From: an uncultured Pelagibacteraceae bacterium
Lineage (GTDB): Bacteria; Pseudomonadota; Alphaproteobacteria; Pelagibacterales; Pelagibacteraceae
Assembly (NCBI GenBank): GCA_902632445.1
Contig: CACPCL010000001.1
Location: forward strand, 62,001 to 126,000
Length of the DNA: 64,000 nt
Direction: 5' to 3'
Positions 54,056 through 62,680 of this stretch are shown piece after piece (position 1 is the first letter of the stretch; each line of letters opens with the position of its first letter). The notes under the pieces were generated by a model that was given only the letters and a program-made list of their open reading frames with translations, ran no database searches and was not told the origin of the DNA. The translations under genes were made by a program, and so were the position numbers.

Positions 54056-55773
54056 TAAATTTTTGAATAATCTTTTACTTCTTTTTTCTTACCAGGGTGC
54101 GTTGGCGCTCCTAAATAAGCTGGCCCTACAGTTTGAGCATACTTCCATAAAGTTCCCGAACCAAATTGCGATTTCTTTGCTTTCCATTTCTTTCTTCTAG
54201 CAATAAGTTGGGATTTGGAAAGTCTAACATTTATAGTTCCCCTTTTAGCATCAATATCTATTTTATCTCCATTTTTTAGTAAGGCAATTGGGCCGCCTAG
54301 TGCTGCTTCAGGTCCAACGTGACCTACACAAAAACCTCTAGTTGCTCCTGAAAACCTTCCGTCTGTTATTAAAGCAACTTTTTCACCTTTTCCTTGGCCA
54401 TAAATTGCGCCAGTTGTAGATAACATCTCTCGCATACCAGGTCCGCCTCTCGGTCCTTCGTATCTAATTATAATTACATCACCATCTTTATACTTTTTCG
54501 TTTGAACAGCTTTCATTGCGTCCTCTTCATTATCAAAACATCTTGCTTTTCCGGAAAATTGTAATTTTTTTAAACCAGCTATTTTTACAATTGCACCTTC
54601 AGGTGCCAAATTTCCTTTTAATCCAACCACGCCTCCATCTGGTGATAAAGGTTTATTGTATTCTCTTAAAACTTTTTGATTAGTATTAAATTTAATATTC
54701 TTCAAATTTTCTTTCATTGTTTTACCGGTAACAGTTAAACAATCTCCATGAATGTAACCTCCATCAAATAATGTTTTTAATAGCATTGGGACACCACCTG
54801 CTTCCCACATATCTTTAGCAACGTATTTACCACCGGGTTTTAAATCTGCAAGATAAGGTGTTTTTTTAAATATTTTTGCTACATCCATTAAATCAAATTT
54901 TACTCCTATCTCATTGGCCATTGCTGGTAAATGTAGAGCTGCATTAGTTGAACCTCCTGTTGCAGCAACTATTGTTGCTGCGTTTTCTAGAGATTTTTTT
55001 GTTACTATTTCTCGTGGTTTTAATTTTTTTTCTAATAAACTCATTACTGCTTGACCGCTTTCAAAAGCATATTTATCTCTTTCCTCGTAAGGGGCTGGAG
55101 TTCCTGCTGAATAAGGTAAAGCTAATCCTATTGCTTCTGATACACACGCCATTGTGTTAGCTGTAAATTGACCTCCACATGCGCCTGCACTTGGGCAAGC
55201 AACTAATTCCAATTCTTTTAATTCCTCAGAGGACATTTTGCCTGATGAATGTTTTCCGACAGCTTCAAAAACATCTACAACAGTTACATCTTTGCCTTTG
55301 TATTTACCTGGTAATATAGAGCCACCATAAATAAATACACTCGGGACATTAAGCCTTAACATAGACATCATCAAACCTGGTAAAGATTTATCACATCCGG
55401 CAATTCCAACTAGAGCATCATAACAATGCCCTCTTACAGTCAGCTCAGCTGAGTCAGCTATTACTTCTCTAGATATCAGGGATGACTTCATTCCCTCATG
55501 TCCCATAGCAATACCGTCGGTAACAGTAATTGTACAAAATTCTCTAGGCGTGCCTCCTGACTGTTTTACTCCTTTTTTCACAGATTGAGCCTGTCTCATT
55601 AATGCTGTGTTACAAGGAGCTGCTTCATTCCAAGTTGATACAACTCCAACAAATGGTTTTGCTACATCTTGCTCCGTTTCACCCATAGCATAATAAAAGG
55701 ATCTGTGTGGAGCTCTGTCTGGTCCTAAAGAGGTATGACGGCTTGGTAATTTTTTTTTATCAATTTTAGACAT
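54055..55773 (-). CDS. ilvD: Dihydroxy-acid dehydratase
   Basis: A 572-residue Fe-S dehydratase of branched-chain amino acid synthesis. Cluster-binding cysteines are in [11 protein letters not shown] (Cys54), [19 protein letters not shown] and [18 protein letters not shown], and the C-terminal part has [19 protein letters not shown]. It is placed directly after valS with no gap, which makes regulatory sense because valine is both product and substrate. It overlaps manC by one base. Confidence 0.97.
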   Translation of the reverse strand: MSKIDKKKLPSRHTSLGPDRAPHRSFYYAMGETEQDVAKPFVGVVSTWNEAAPCNTALMRQAQSVKKGVKQSGGTPREFCTITVTDGIAMGHEGMKSSLISREVIADSAELTVRGHCYDALVGIAGCDKSLPGLMMSMLRLNVPSVFIYGGSILPGKYKGKDVTVVDVFEAVGKHSSGKMSSEELKELELVACPSAGACGGQFTANTMACVSEAIGLALPYSAGTPAPYEERDKYAFESGQAVMSLLEKKLKPREIVTKKSLENAATIVAATGGSTNAALHLPAMANEIGVKFDLMDVAKIFKKTPYLADLKPGGKYVAKDMWEAGGVPMLLKTLFDGGYIHGDCLTVTGKTMKENLKNIKFNTNQKVLREYNKPLSPDGGVVGLKGNLAPEGAIVKIAGLKKLQFSGKARCFDNEEDAMKAVQTKKYKDGDVIIIRYEGPRGGPGMREMLSTTGAIYGQGKGEKVALITDGRFSGATRGFCVGHVGPEAALGGPIALLKNGDKIDIDAKRGTINVRLSKSQLIARRKKWKAKKSQFGSGTLWKYAQTVGPAYLGAPTHPGKKKEVKDYSKI

Positions 55774-58422
55774 TTAAATAATACTTGATACAATACTTCT
55801 TAATTTTTCATCTTCAATAGTTAATTCTTTAAATAGATTTTTATCATTTTGTACAATTTCTTTAGGTGCATTTGTCACATAAGCCTTATTTTTGAGCTTA
55901 ATATTCAATGCTGAAATCTGCTTATTTATTGCATCTATTTTTTGTAAAATTCTCTCTTTTTGGGAAGCTAAATTTATATCTTCATTGAAGTTGAGAGAGA
56001 GTTTTTCTTTTAGAACTAAAATATCTAAGGAGTTTCTATTTTTTGATTTAGTTTTAAGAATGCTGTTTACTCTTCCCACATGTTTTATTAAATTTAAATT
56101 TTTATCAACCAATTTCTTCAATTTTCCTGAATTTTCGTAAAAAAATATATTACAATTTAATTTAGGCGTAATTTTTAACTCTGCTTTAGTAGATCTAATT
56201 GCAGAAATTACTTCGATCAAATCATTGATTTCATTTTGTTTTTTTGAGAATTTGTTAATTTTTTTATACTCTGGCCAACTAGATGAAATTAAGTAGTTCT
56301 TAAAAACTTTTTTATAACCATTAATAGACCATAAATTCTCTGTAAAAAATGGGATAAATGGATGAAGAATTTTCAAAATGTTTGCCATCATAAAAGTAGA
56401 AAAAGCTTTTGCTTCTTTAACCTGCCCTTTATTTTTAGAATTAAAAATAGGTTTTAAAAACTCTAAGTACCAATCGCAGTAAGAGTGCCAAACAAATTGA
56501 TAAATATACTTTGCAGCCTCATCAAATCTAAAATTTTCAATACTTTTAGTAACTAATCTTTGTGTTTTTACGTATTCACTATATATCCAATGATTAATTG
56601 AGAGTTGAATTGAATTTAAATTTATTTTTTTATTTAATTTGCATTTATTTAGTTTTAAGAAATTATTAGCACTCCAAATTTTTGTTATGAAGTTTCTATT
56701 TCCTGTCACTCTAGCTTTTGATAGTTTTACATCTCTTCCTGGAGATGCCATTGATATCAAGGTAAATCTTAAACTGTCAGCTCCGTATTCATTAATTAAT
56801 TCTAAAGGGTCAATTACATTTCCTTTTGACTTTGACATTTTTTGACCCCTTTCATCTCTTACAAGTGCATGAACATACACTTTGCGAAAAGGTGTAAGTT
56901 TATTGAAATAATTTCCCATCATTAGCATTCTTGCTACCCAAAAGAAAATAATATCAAAGCCAGTTACTAATACTGAAGTTGGATAAAAGTTTGCAAGCTC
57001 TTTTGTTTTATTAGGCCAGCCAAGTGTTGCAAAAGGCCATAAAGCAGATGAAAACCATGTATCTAAAACATCAGTTTCTTGACGTAATTTAAATTTTAAA
57101 TTTTTATTTTTTTTCTTTGCTAATGAGATTGCGTCTTTTTGATTTTCAGCTACATAAATATTTCCATTGTCATCATACCAAGCAGGAATTCTGTGACCCC
57201 ACCAGATTTGACGTGAAATACACCAAGGCTCAATATCATTCATCCATTGAAAAAATGTTTTTGACCAAGTAATAGGAAAAAAAGAAGTTTTTCCATCTTT
57301 AACTATTTTGATAGGTTTTTTCGATAGTTTTTTTGCATCTACGAACCATTGTTCTGTAAGAAGAGGTTCTATTATTGAATTTGATCTATCTCCATAAGGA
57401 ACTTTATTTTTTATATTTTCAATTTTTACAAGATTACCCTTTTCTTTTAATTTTATTATTAAAAGTTTCCTTGCCTCAAATCTATCCAGACCCTGAAATT
57501 CCTTAATTCCATTTTGGTTTATTCTTCCATTTTTTTCGAAAATATTAATTATTTCCAATTTATTTCTTTTGCTAACTTCATAATCGTTGAAATCGTGTGC
57601 TGGAGTAATTTTAACAGCACCAGATCCCTGATCAGGATCAGCATAGCGATCAGAAATAATTTTTATTTTTCTGTTAACAATTGGAATTAAAACATTTTTT
57701 CCTACTAAGTTAATATACCTCTCATCTTTAGGATTTACAGCAACTGCGGTATCTCCCATCATAGTTTCTGGTCTAGTTGTTGCAATAGTGATTTTTTGAT
57801 CAGAATTTTCTATTGGATAGTCAATATAATATAATTGAGATTGTACATCTTTTTGTATTACTTCTAAATCAGAAATGGCAGTTTGAAGCTGTGTATCCCA
57901 ATTAACTAATTTTTTGTCCTTATAGATTAATTTACTATTATAAAGATCTACAAATACTTTGGTCACCGCTCTTGACAAATCTTTATCCATTGTAAACCTA
58001 GTTCTTGACCAATCACATGAGCAACCTAGCTTTTTAAGTTGATCTAAAATTATTCCACCTGACTCATTCTTCCATTCCCAAACTTTTTTAATAAATTTTT
58101 CTCTTCCTAAATCGTTTTTTTTAATTCCTTGTTTTATAAGGTTGTTTTCAACAACTGCCTGAGTTGCAATTCCAGCATGGTCTGTTCCAGGCTGCCATAA
58201 AGTTTCAAGACCTTTCATCCTATTAAATCTCACAAGAACATCTTGAAGGCTATTATTTAGAGCATGACCCATATGTAACCTTCCAGTTACATTAGGTGGC
58301 GGTATCACAATAGAAAATTTTTTATTTGATTTACTTTTAATAGGTTTAAAACATCCATTTTTAATCCAAAAATTTGATATTTTTCTTTCTTCCTTTATAT
58401 GGTTGTATTTTGTAAATTCCAT
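55774..58422 (-). CDS. valS: Valyl-tRNA synthetase
   Basis: An 882-residue class I synthetase. The HIGH motif is PPPNVTGRLHMGHALNN (41-57) and KMSKS is KMSKSKGN near 526; an editing domain lies between, with TTRPETMMGDTAVAV and KITPAHDFNDYEV. The C-terminal tail has the coiled coil of ValS (SQKERILQKIDAINKQIS). Upstream it is joined by 8 bases to the VTC-fold gene of the CotH cluster. Confidence 0.97.
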   Translation of the reverse strand: MEFTKYNHIKEERKISNFWIKNGCFKPIKSKSNKKFSIVIPPPNVTGRLHMGHALNNSLQDVLVRFNRMKGLETLWQPGTDHAGIATQAVVENNLIKQGIKKNDLGREKFIKKVWEWKNESGGIILDQLKKLGCSCDWSRTRFTMDKDLSRAVTKVFVDLYNSKLIYKDKKLVNWDTQLQTAISDLEVIQKDVQSQLYYIDYPIENSDQKITIATTRPETMMGDTAVAVNPKDERYINLVGKNVLIPIVNRKIKIISDRYADPDQGSGAVKITPAHDFNDYEVSKRNKLEIINIFEKNGRINQNGIKEFQGLDRFEARKLLIIKLKEKGNLVKIENIKNKVPYGDRSNSIIEPLLTEQWFVDAKKLSKKPIKIVKDGKTSFFPITWSKTFFQWMNDIEPWCISRQIWWGHRIPAWYDDNGNIYVAENQKDAISLAKKKNKNLKFKLRQETDVLDTWFSSALWPFATLGWPNKTKELANFYPTSVLVTGFDIIFFWVARMLMMGNYFNKLTPFRKVYVHALVRDERGQKMSKSKGNVIDPLELINEYGADSLRFTLISMASPGRDVKLSKARVTGNRNFITKIWSANNFLKLNKCKLNKKINLNSIQLSINHWIYSEYVKTQRLVTKSIENFRFDEAAKYIYQFVWHSYCDWYLEFLKPIFNSKNKGQVKEAKAFSTFMMANILKILHPFIPFFTENLWSINGYKKVFKNYLISSSWPEYKKINKFSKKQNEINDLIEVISAIRSTKAELKITPKLNCNIFFYENSGKLKKLVDKNLNLIKHVGRVNSILKTKSKNRNSLDILVLKEKLSLNFNEDINLASQKERILQKIDAINKQISALNIKLKNKAYVTNAPKEIVQNDKNLFKELTIEDEKLRSIVSSII

Positions 58423-58430
58423 TTTGTTGA

Positions 58431-59021
58431 TTAATATTTTAGATTTTCAACTGCATAACAATATTTTGAAAATCTAATTCTTTGAAAAGGAAATGTTTTT
58501 ACTAAAAAGTCTGTGTCTTTATCAATTGATGTTTTAATTTCTACAATAACTTTTTCATCAGCAGTGTAGCTATTATTTCTATAACTTTCATATTTTATAT
58601 TATTATCTATTGATAATCGTATTCCTTTGTACAAAATATATTCTCTATCATATGAAACAGTAAAAGTGGGAAAACAAGCTCCATATTGATAGTCTAAAAT
58701 CCCATTTTTTTTCAAATTATCTGCCTCTTTTTCGTTGATTACTTTTCGAGTTTTAAATCTTCCCTCAACTGATGAGTTTTTTACTTCTAAATAAAATTGA
58801 TTATCCGAATTATTTGGATAATTCCTAACTCTTATCTTTTTTCTTGGTACTATTCCCTCTATTGAATCTGTGTACATTTCTAGTTTTAAATTATCAAAAT
58901 ACAAACTTTTAATTTTTCTAGGTTCATAAAGATTTTTAGCAGAGTCTTTAAATAAAAAATCTTTAAATTCTATTAAATTTTCTGGCCTTAAATATAATTT
59001 TTCTTCAATTCTAAAACTCAT
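58431..59021 (-). CDS. VTC/TTM-fold polyphosphate-polymerase-like protein
   Basis: A 196-residue stand-alone VTC-domain protein, the fold of eukaryotic vacuolar polyphosphate polymerase, a triphosphate-tunnel metalloenzyme. Tunnel elements are all recognisable: FRIEEKLYL (3-11), SLYFDNLKLEMYTD, RKKIRVRNY with basic residues, FYLEVKNSSVEGRFKTRK, SYDREYILYKGIRLSIDNN, VIVEIKTS and RFSKYCYAVE. It has no membrane segment and should be cytosolic. Family members make polyphosphate from ATP, but activity is not known for such bacterial relatives. It abuts the CotH-pyrophosphatase gene with no gap and precedes valS by 8 bases. Confidence 0.85.
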   Translation of the reverse strand: MSFRIEEKLYLRPENLIEFKDFLFKDSAKNLYEPRKIKSLYFDNLKLEMYTDSIEGIVPRKKIRVRNYPNNSDNQFYLEVKNSSVEGRFKTRKVINEKEADNLKKNGILDYQYGACFPTFTVSYDREYILYKGIRLSIDNNIKYESYRNNSYTADEKVIVEIKTSIDKDTDFLVKTFPFQRIRFSKYCYAVENLKY

Positions 59022-62000
59022 TTAACTTCTTGGTCTCAATCCTGATTTTTTATACTCCCTGTTGGTATAATTAATCAATTTTTGAGCTTCGGATACGGTA
59101 CCTAATTTCTCAAAAGTTACTACATTTTTGCCTTTATAATTTTCAAACCAATTTGTTATTTCTTCTAATATTTTAGGATTTTCATTTTTAAAATGTAGTA
59201 AATTTTCATATTTTGAAAAACTATCATTTAATGGAACTGCCACTATCTTATCATCATTCTCTCCGAAATCTTTCATTCGAATAACTCCTAAAATTTTTAC
59301 TTTAACTACATCTCCTTGCGTCAGAGATGGGCCTAAAACTAATGCGTCAAGCGGATCACCGTCACCGCCAACTCTTAGTGGTAAAACTGTATTAGGAATA
59401 ATGCCATAGTTTACCGGGTAGGGCTTATAATTTATTGAACGAGGCTTACCCATATAAAACTCTCTATTAAGTGCTCCAGTCGCTGATTTGGAAACCTCCC
59501 ATTTTTCACTCATTCCCGCAGGTATTTCAACAACAACATTGACGGAGTTATCATTATTGAAAGCTTTATAATCTTTATGAAAATTTTTTATCACTGGTTT
59601 TCCATTTACTTGTTGAAGTTTTAATTCAGACAGATCGTATCTATCTCCAAAAGTAAAATTTTTAAGAATTTTATCTCCCTCATAAATTTTAGAAAATATA
59701 TCAATATCTGCTATTTTGTAAAAATTTGTACATTTTTTCTTTTTAACTTTTATGAGCGCACCTAGAAATTCTTGCTTTTTTTTATAAGCTGCAACGCATG
59801 TCTCTAAATTATCAAGATAAGCTTTATTTGCTTTTACAATAGAGCTATCTTTAGAAGCTATACCGATATTAGCATTCTTAACAATTATTTCGTTTAATTT
59901 TATGAAAGACTTTTCTCCAACAGATAAAGCTTTGTCTCCGCAATTTTTTAAGTTTAATTTTCCAAGTTCATACGATCCAGCTGAAAAATCAACGCAATCG
60001 TTTAGAGCGTATTCTATGTTTATTTTATCGATTTTAAGTCTTGAAAAGTCTACATCAAGCGCATCACTAAAAGAATTATTGATAGAAATTTCACTAATGT
60101 GCCCATCAACATTGATAAAATTAATAGTATCTTCACAGCTTGAATTAATTGCCTCAACTGAAAGTTTGCTAACTTTTAAATCAACAAATGATAGGCATCC
60201 TGTCAAAGTTTTATCGTTTATTGGATAGTTTTTTGGAAAAGTCTTTAAACTTAAATTGCCATTTTCAATAACATTAAAACCATTAAAAATAATTTTAAGA
60301 TCTTTTAATTCGCCACCTTTGAAATAAATTCTTGCACCAGGACTTTCCTGAAATATCTCTATTGTATTAGTATCCTCGTTTAATAAAACTCTAACATTTT
60401 TTTCTATAAAAATATTTGTATTTTTAAAATTAAGTTTTTTATATTCATCGGAAAAACCAATATTTGATAATTCAAATTTCTTACCAAGATACTGATAAGA
60501 TGATCCTTCTAAATTGAAATCTCCTTCTAATAAATCAGCAATATTGTTGTTTGAAAAATTAACTTTATCACAATTATTAGTTGATAAACTACACCTGATC
60601 AGGTCGTTATCTGTTACATCATGTTTAATTACATAAATGTTTGGCTCAACATCTTTAATATTTTGATAAAAAACTTCAGATATATTCTCAATAGGTTTAA
60701 ATTGATTATAAATTATATCTTCCTTATTAGCATAGTTTTTATAGTTATCTTTCAATAAATTTAAGTTTTTTTTAATTTTAAATAACTTATTTTCGATTTT
60801 TGAATCACTAATTATAATCCCTGATGATTCTAAATCTCTTTTAAAATTTTTAATATTTATTTCCTCAATTTTTTTTTCAAGTAGATCGAAGGATTTTAAA
60901 AAATCTTTCGAAACTGGTAATCTAAAGTTTCCTAAACTTAAATCAGCATCAATATTTGGATTGGCGTCATAATTAATTGGTTCAAAATATGAGTCAAAAG
61001 AATTCCAATAAAACTTCCTATTATTTGAAGCTAACCCATGATAGCTATTTGTAGATTGTAATAATAAGTTATAAATATTTAATTTTTCAATATTTTTTTT
61101 ATCAAATAGGCCTAGAAGTGTATTATCTAAATCGTATTCTGAATAATTATAATTATTAATATTTCCATCTTGAAACCTGTTAGCGTAATACAAATAAATT
61201 AAATTCAATTTTGACAGGGAGTCATAAGATATTTCTTTATAAATCTCATTTTTAACAATCAAATTAGCATTAGTAAGTTTTGCTAACATATATTTTGCTG
61301 ATTTATTAAGCAAAGGAACCACCCCAGCTGACCAATTACTAAGTTGATTATCTGGTATATTTTTTAAAGACTTCCAAAAGTATTTTTCATCTGACTCCAA
61401 AATTGGTCCCTCTCTCCTATTGTTAAATTCTAATAGTTCTTTTGATGCTTTTTCTTGAAAAAGCATTACAGACTCAGCTTTATTAATTTTAGCATTAACT
61501 TTTAAGGATCTAGGGGCAAGATAATCAAAGTTTCTTAGGAGTTGGGTTTGAATAATTACATCTTCAAGCACACCACGAGTATTAGGTCTTAATAATTTAA
61601 ATTTAGTAATTCCCCTTATATTTCCATTATCTAGATGAACATCTATACTCTGTAAAATGTAGTTATCATGTAAACTTATATGATCTTTTTGATCTCCACT
61701 GTGTCTTATTCGACCTGAATAAAAGCACTCTGAACCATCTTCAAAATATACAGTTACTTTTGCTTTAAATCTTTTTTTATAGATATCATCAATATATCTT
61801 GAGTTACTTGTAATAATTTTTATGCCATTTACTGTCCAATTTCTGTAATTATTCGTTTCAATATCAATCTTTTTGATTTTTAATTTATCGTAATTAACTA
61901 AAAAATTTTCATTTATTTCTGAATTACAGCCTTTAAAAATATTTTTTTCCTTTAATTCTGTATTTGCTATTACATTAGTTGAAGCTAAAACTAAAAAAAG

Positions 62001-62024
62001 AAAAAAAAAATAAACTTTTTTCAT
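59022..62024 (-). CDS. Secreted fusion: CotH-like region, beta-helix-like region and inorganic pyrophosphatase
   Basis: A 1000-residue protein with a signal peptide (about 1-21). Residues about 60-430 resemble CotH kinases (GRIRHSGDQKDH at 104-115, GITKFKLLRPNTRG, RREGPILE at 203-210, YHGLASNNRKFYW and FEPINYDANPN). Residues about 600-760 have a repetitive Asn/Ile pattern typical of a beta-helix. Residues about 828-990 are a complete family I pyrophosphatase: Glu833, Lys841, Glu843, Arg862, Tyr869, Tyr873, Asp888-x-Asp890-xx-Asp893, Asp919, Asp924, Lys926 and Tyr963-Lys964 match the E. coli catalytic set. It would hydrolyse pyrophosphate outside the cytoplasm. This combination is new to me. 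Confidence 0.82.
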   Translation of the reverse strand: MKKVYFFFLFLVLASTNVIANTELKEKNIFKGCNSEINENFLVNYDKLKIKKIDIETNNYRNWTVNGIKIITSNSRYIDDIYKKRFKAKVTVYFEDGSECFYSGRIRHSGDQKDHISLHDNYILQSIDVHLDNGNIRGITKFKLLRPNTRGVLEDVIIQTQLLRNFDYLAPRSLKVNAKINKAESVMLFQEKASKELLEFNNRREGPILESDEKYFWKSLKNIPDNQLSNWSAGVVPLLNKSAKYMLAKLTNANLIVKNEIYKEISYDSLSKLNLIYLYYANRFQDGNINNYNYSEYDLDNTLLGLFDKKNIEKLNIYNLLLQSTNSYHGLASNNRKFYWNSFDSYFEPINYDANPNIDADLSLGNFRLPVSKDFLKSFDLLEKKIEEINIKNFKRDLESSGIIISDSKIENKLFKIKKNLNLLKDNYKNYANKEDIIYNQFKPIENISEVFYQNIKDVEPNIYVIKHDVTDNDLIRCSLSTNNCDKVNFSNNNIADLLEGDFNLEGSSYQYLGKKFELSNIGFSDEYKKLNFKNTNIFIEKNVRVLLNEDTNTIEIFQESPGARIYFKGGELKDLKIIFNGFNVIENGNLSLKTFPKNYPINDKTLTGCLSFVDLKVSKLSVEAINSSCEDTINFINVDGHISEISINNSFSDALDVDFSRLKIDKINIEYALNDCVDFSAGSYELGKLNLKNCGDKALSVGEKSFIKLNEIIVKNANIGIASKDSSIVKANKAYLDNLETCVAAYKKKQEFLGALIKVKKKKCTNFYKIADIDIFSKIYEGDKILKNFTFGDRYDLSELKLQQVNGKPVIKNFHKDYKAFNNDNSVNVVVEIPAGMSEKWEVSKSATGALNREFYMGKPRSINYKPYPVNYGIIPNTVLPLRVGGDGDPLDALVLGPSLTQGDVVKVKILGVIRMKDFGENDDKIVAVPLNDSFSKYENLLHFKNENPKILEEITNWFENYKGKNVVTFEKLGTVSEAQKLINYTNREYKKSGLRPRS

Positions 62025-62028
62025 TAAA

Positions 62029-62646
62029 CTAACTTATTACAATATTAATTTTATCAACGAGGTTTAAATCTTTTAATTTTTTTTCAAATTCCTCAAGATC
62101 TTTTCTATTTTCAAAATTTAGTCGATATATAAAATCTTGATTTTTAATATCTATTATTGAATTTGATAATTGATCATTTTTTTCTACAAAGTCTATTCTT
62201 TCTTTTGCGGTAATCTCTAAAGTATTAGTTATATTACCCTCATTAAATGACATATTATAAAAAGATTTACCAAATTTGTTTGAAATTTTTTGGGCAAACT
62301 TGACTAATAATATTATTAATACTGAACAGATTAATAATTGAATTGCCCATTTTGTTCTTACACTTGTAGCGATACCAATAGTTATTAAGTCAAAATAAAT
62401 AATTAACTCTAAGGCGCTTTTAACTGGGTGTCTAAATCTTACTATTGATAAAGCTCCTATCATCCCAAGAGATAGTGCAATATTTCCTGAAATAGTTTTT
62501 GTTATCACGTAAGTAATCACTGGTAAGATCATGAATGATACTGTTTGAGCGTGAGATTTTGCCCATGCTTGACCCACATAAGTAAGAGAAAATCTTAAAA
62601 TCAAACCGCTTGAAACTAAGAGAATTAAAGGTTTTAGCTCATCCAT
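62029..62646 (-). CDS. DUF4956 inner-membrane protein
   Basis: A 205-residue protein with four hydrophobic segments in the first 120 residues, the conserved family element MIGALSIVRFRHPVK near 63-77, and a soluble C-terminal domain (about 135-205) that looks like the small ACT-type tail of MgtC-like proteins (DFIYRLNFENRKDLEEFEKKL). DUF4956 genes are known next to VTC-domain and CotH genes in other bacteria, but the protein's role is unknown; transport or signal sensing are guesses. It precedes the fusion gene by 4 bases and follows the CotH gene by 34. Confidence 0.85.
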   Translation of the reverse strand: MDELKPLILLVSSGLILRFSLTYVGQAWAKSHAQTVSFMILPVITYVITKTISGNIALSLGMIGALSIVRFRHPVKSALELIIYFDLITIGIATSVRTKWAIQLLICSVLIILLVKFAQKISNKFGKSFYNMSFNEGNITNTLEITAKERIDFVEKNDQLSNSIIDIKNQDFIYRLNFENRKDLEEFEKKLKDLNLVDKINIVIS

Positions 62647-62680
62647 GGTTCTTATATACTTTTATTAAGATAAATATCAA

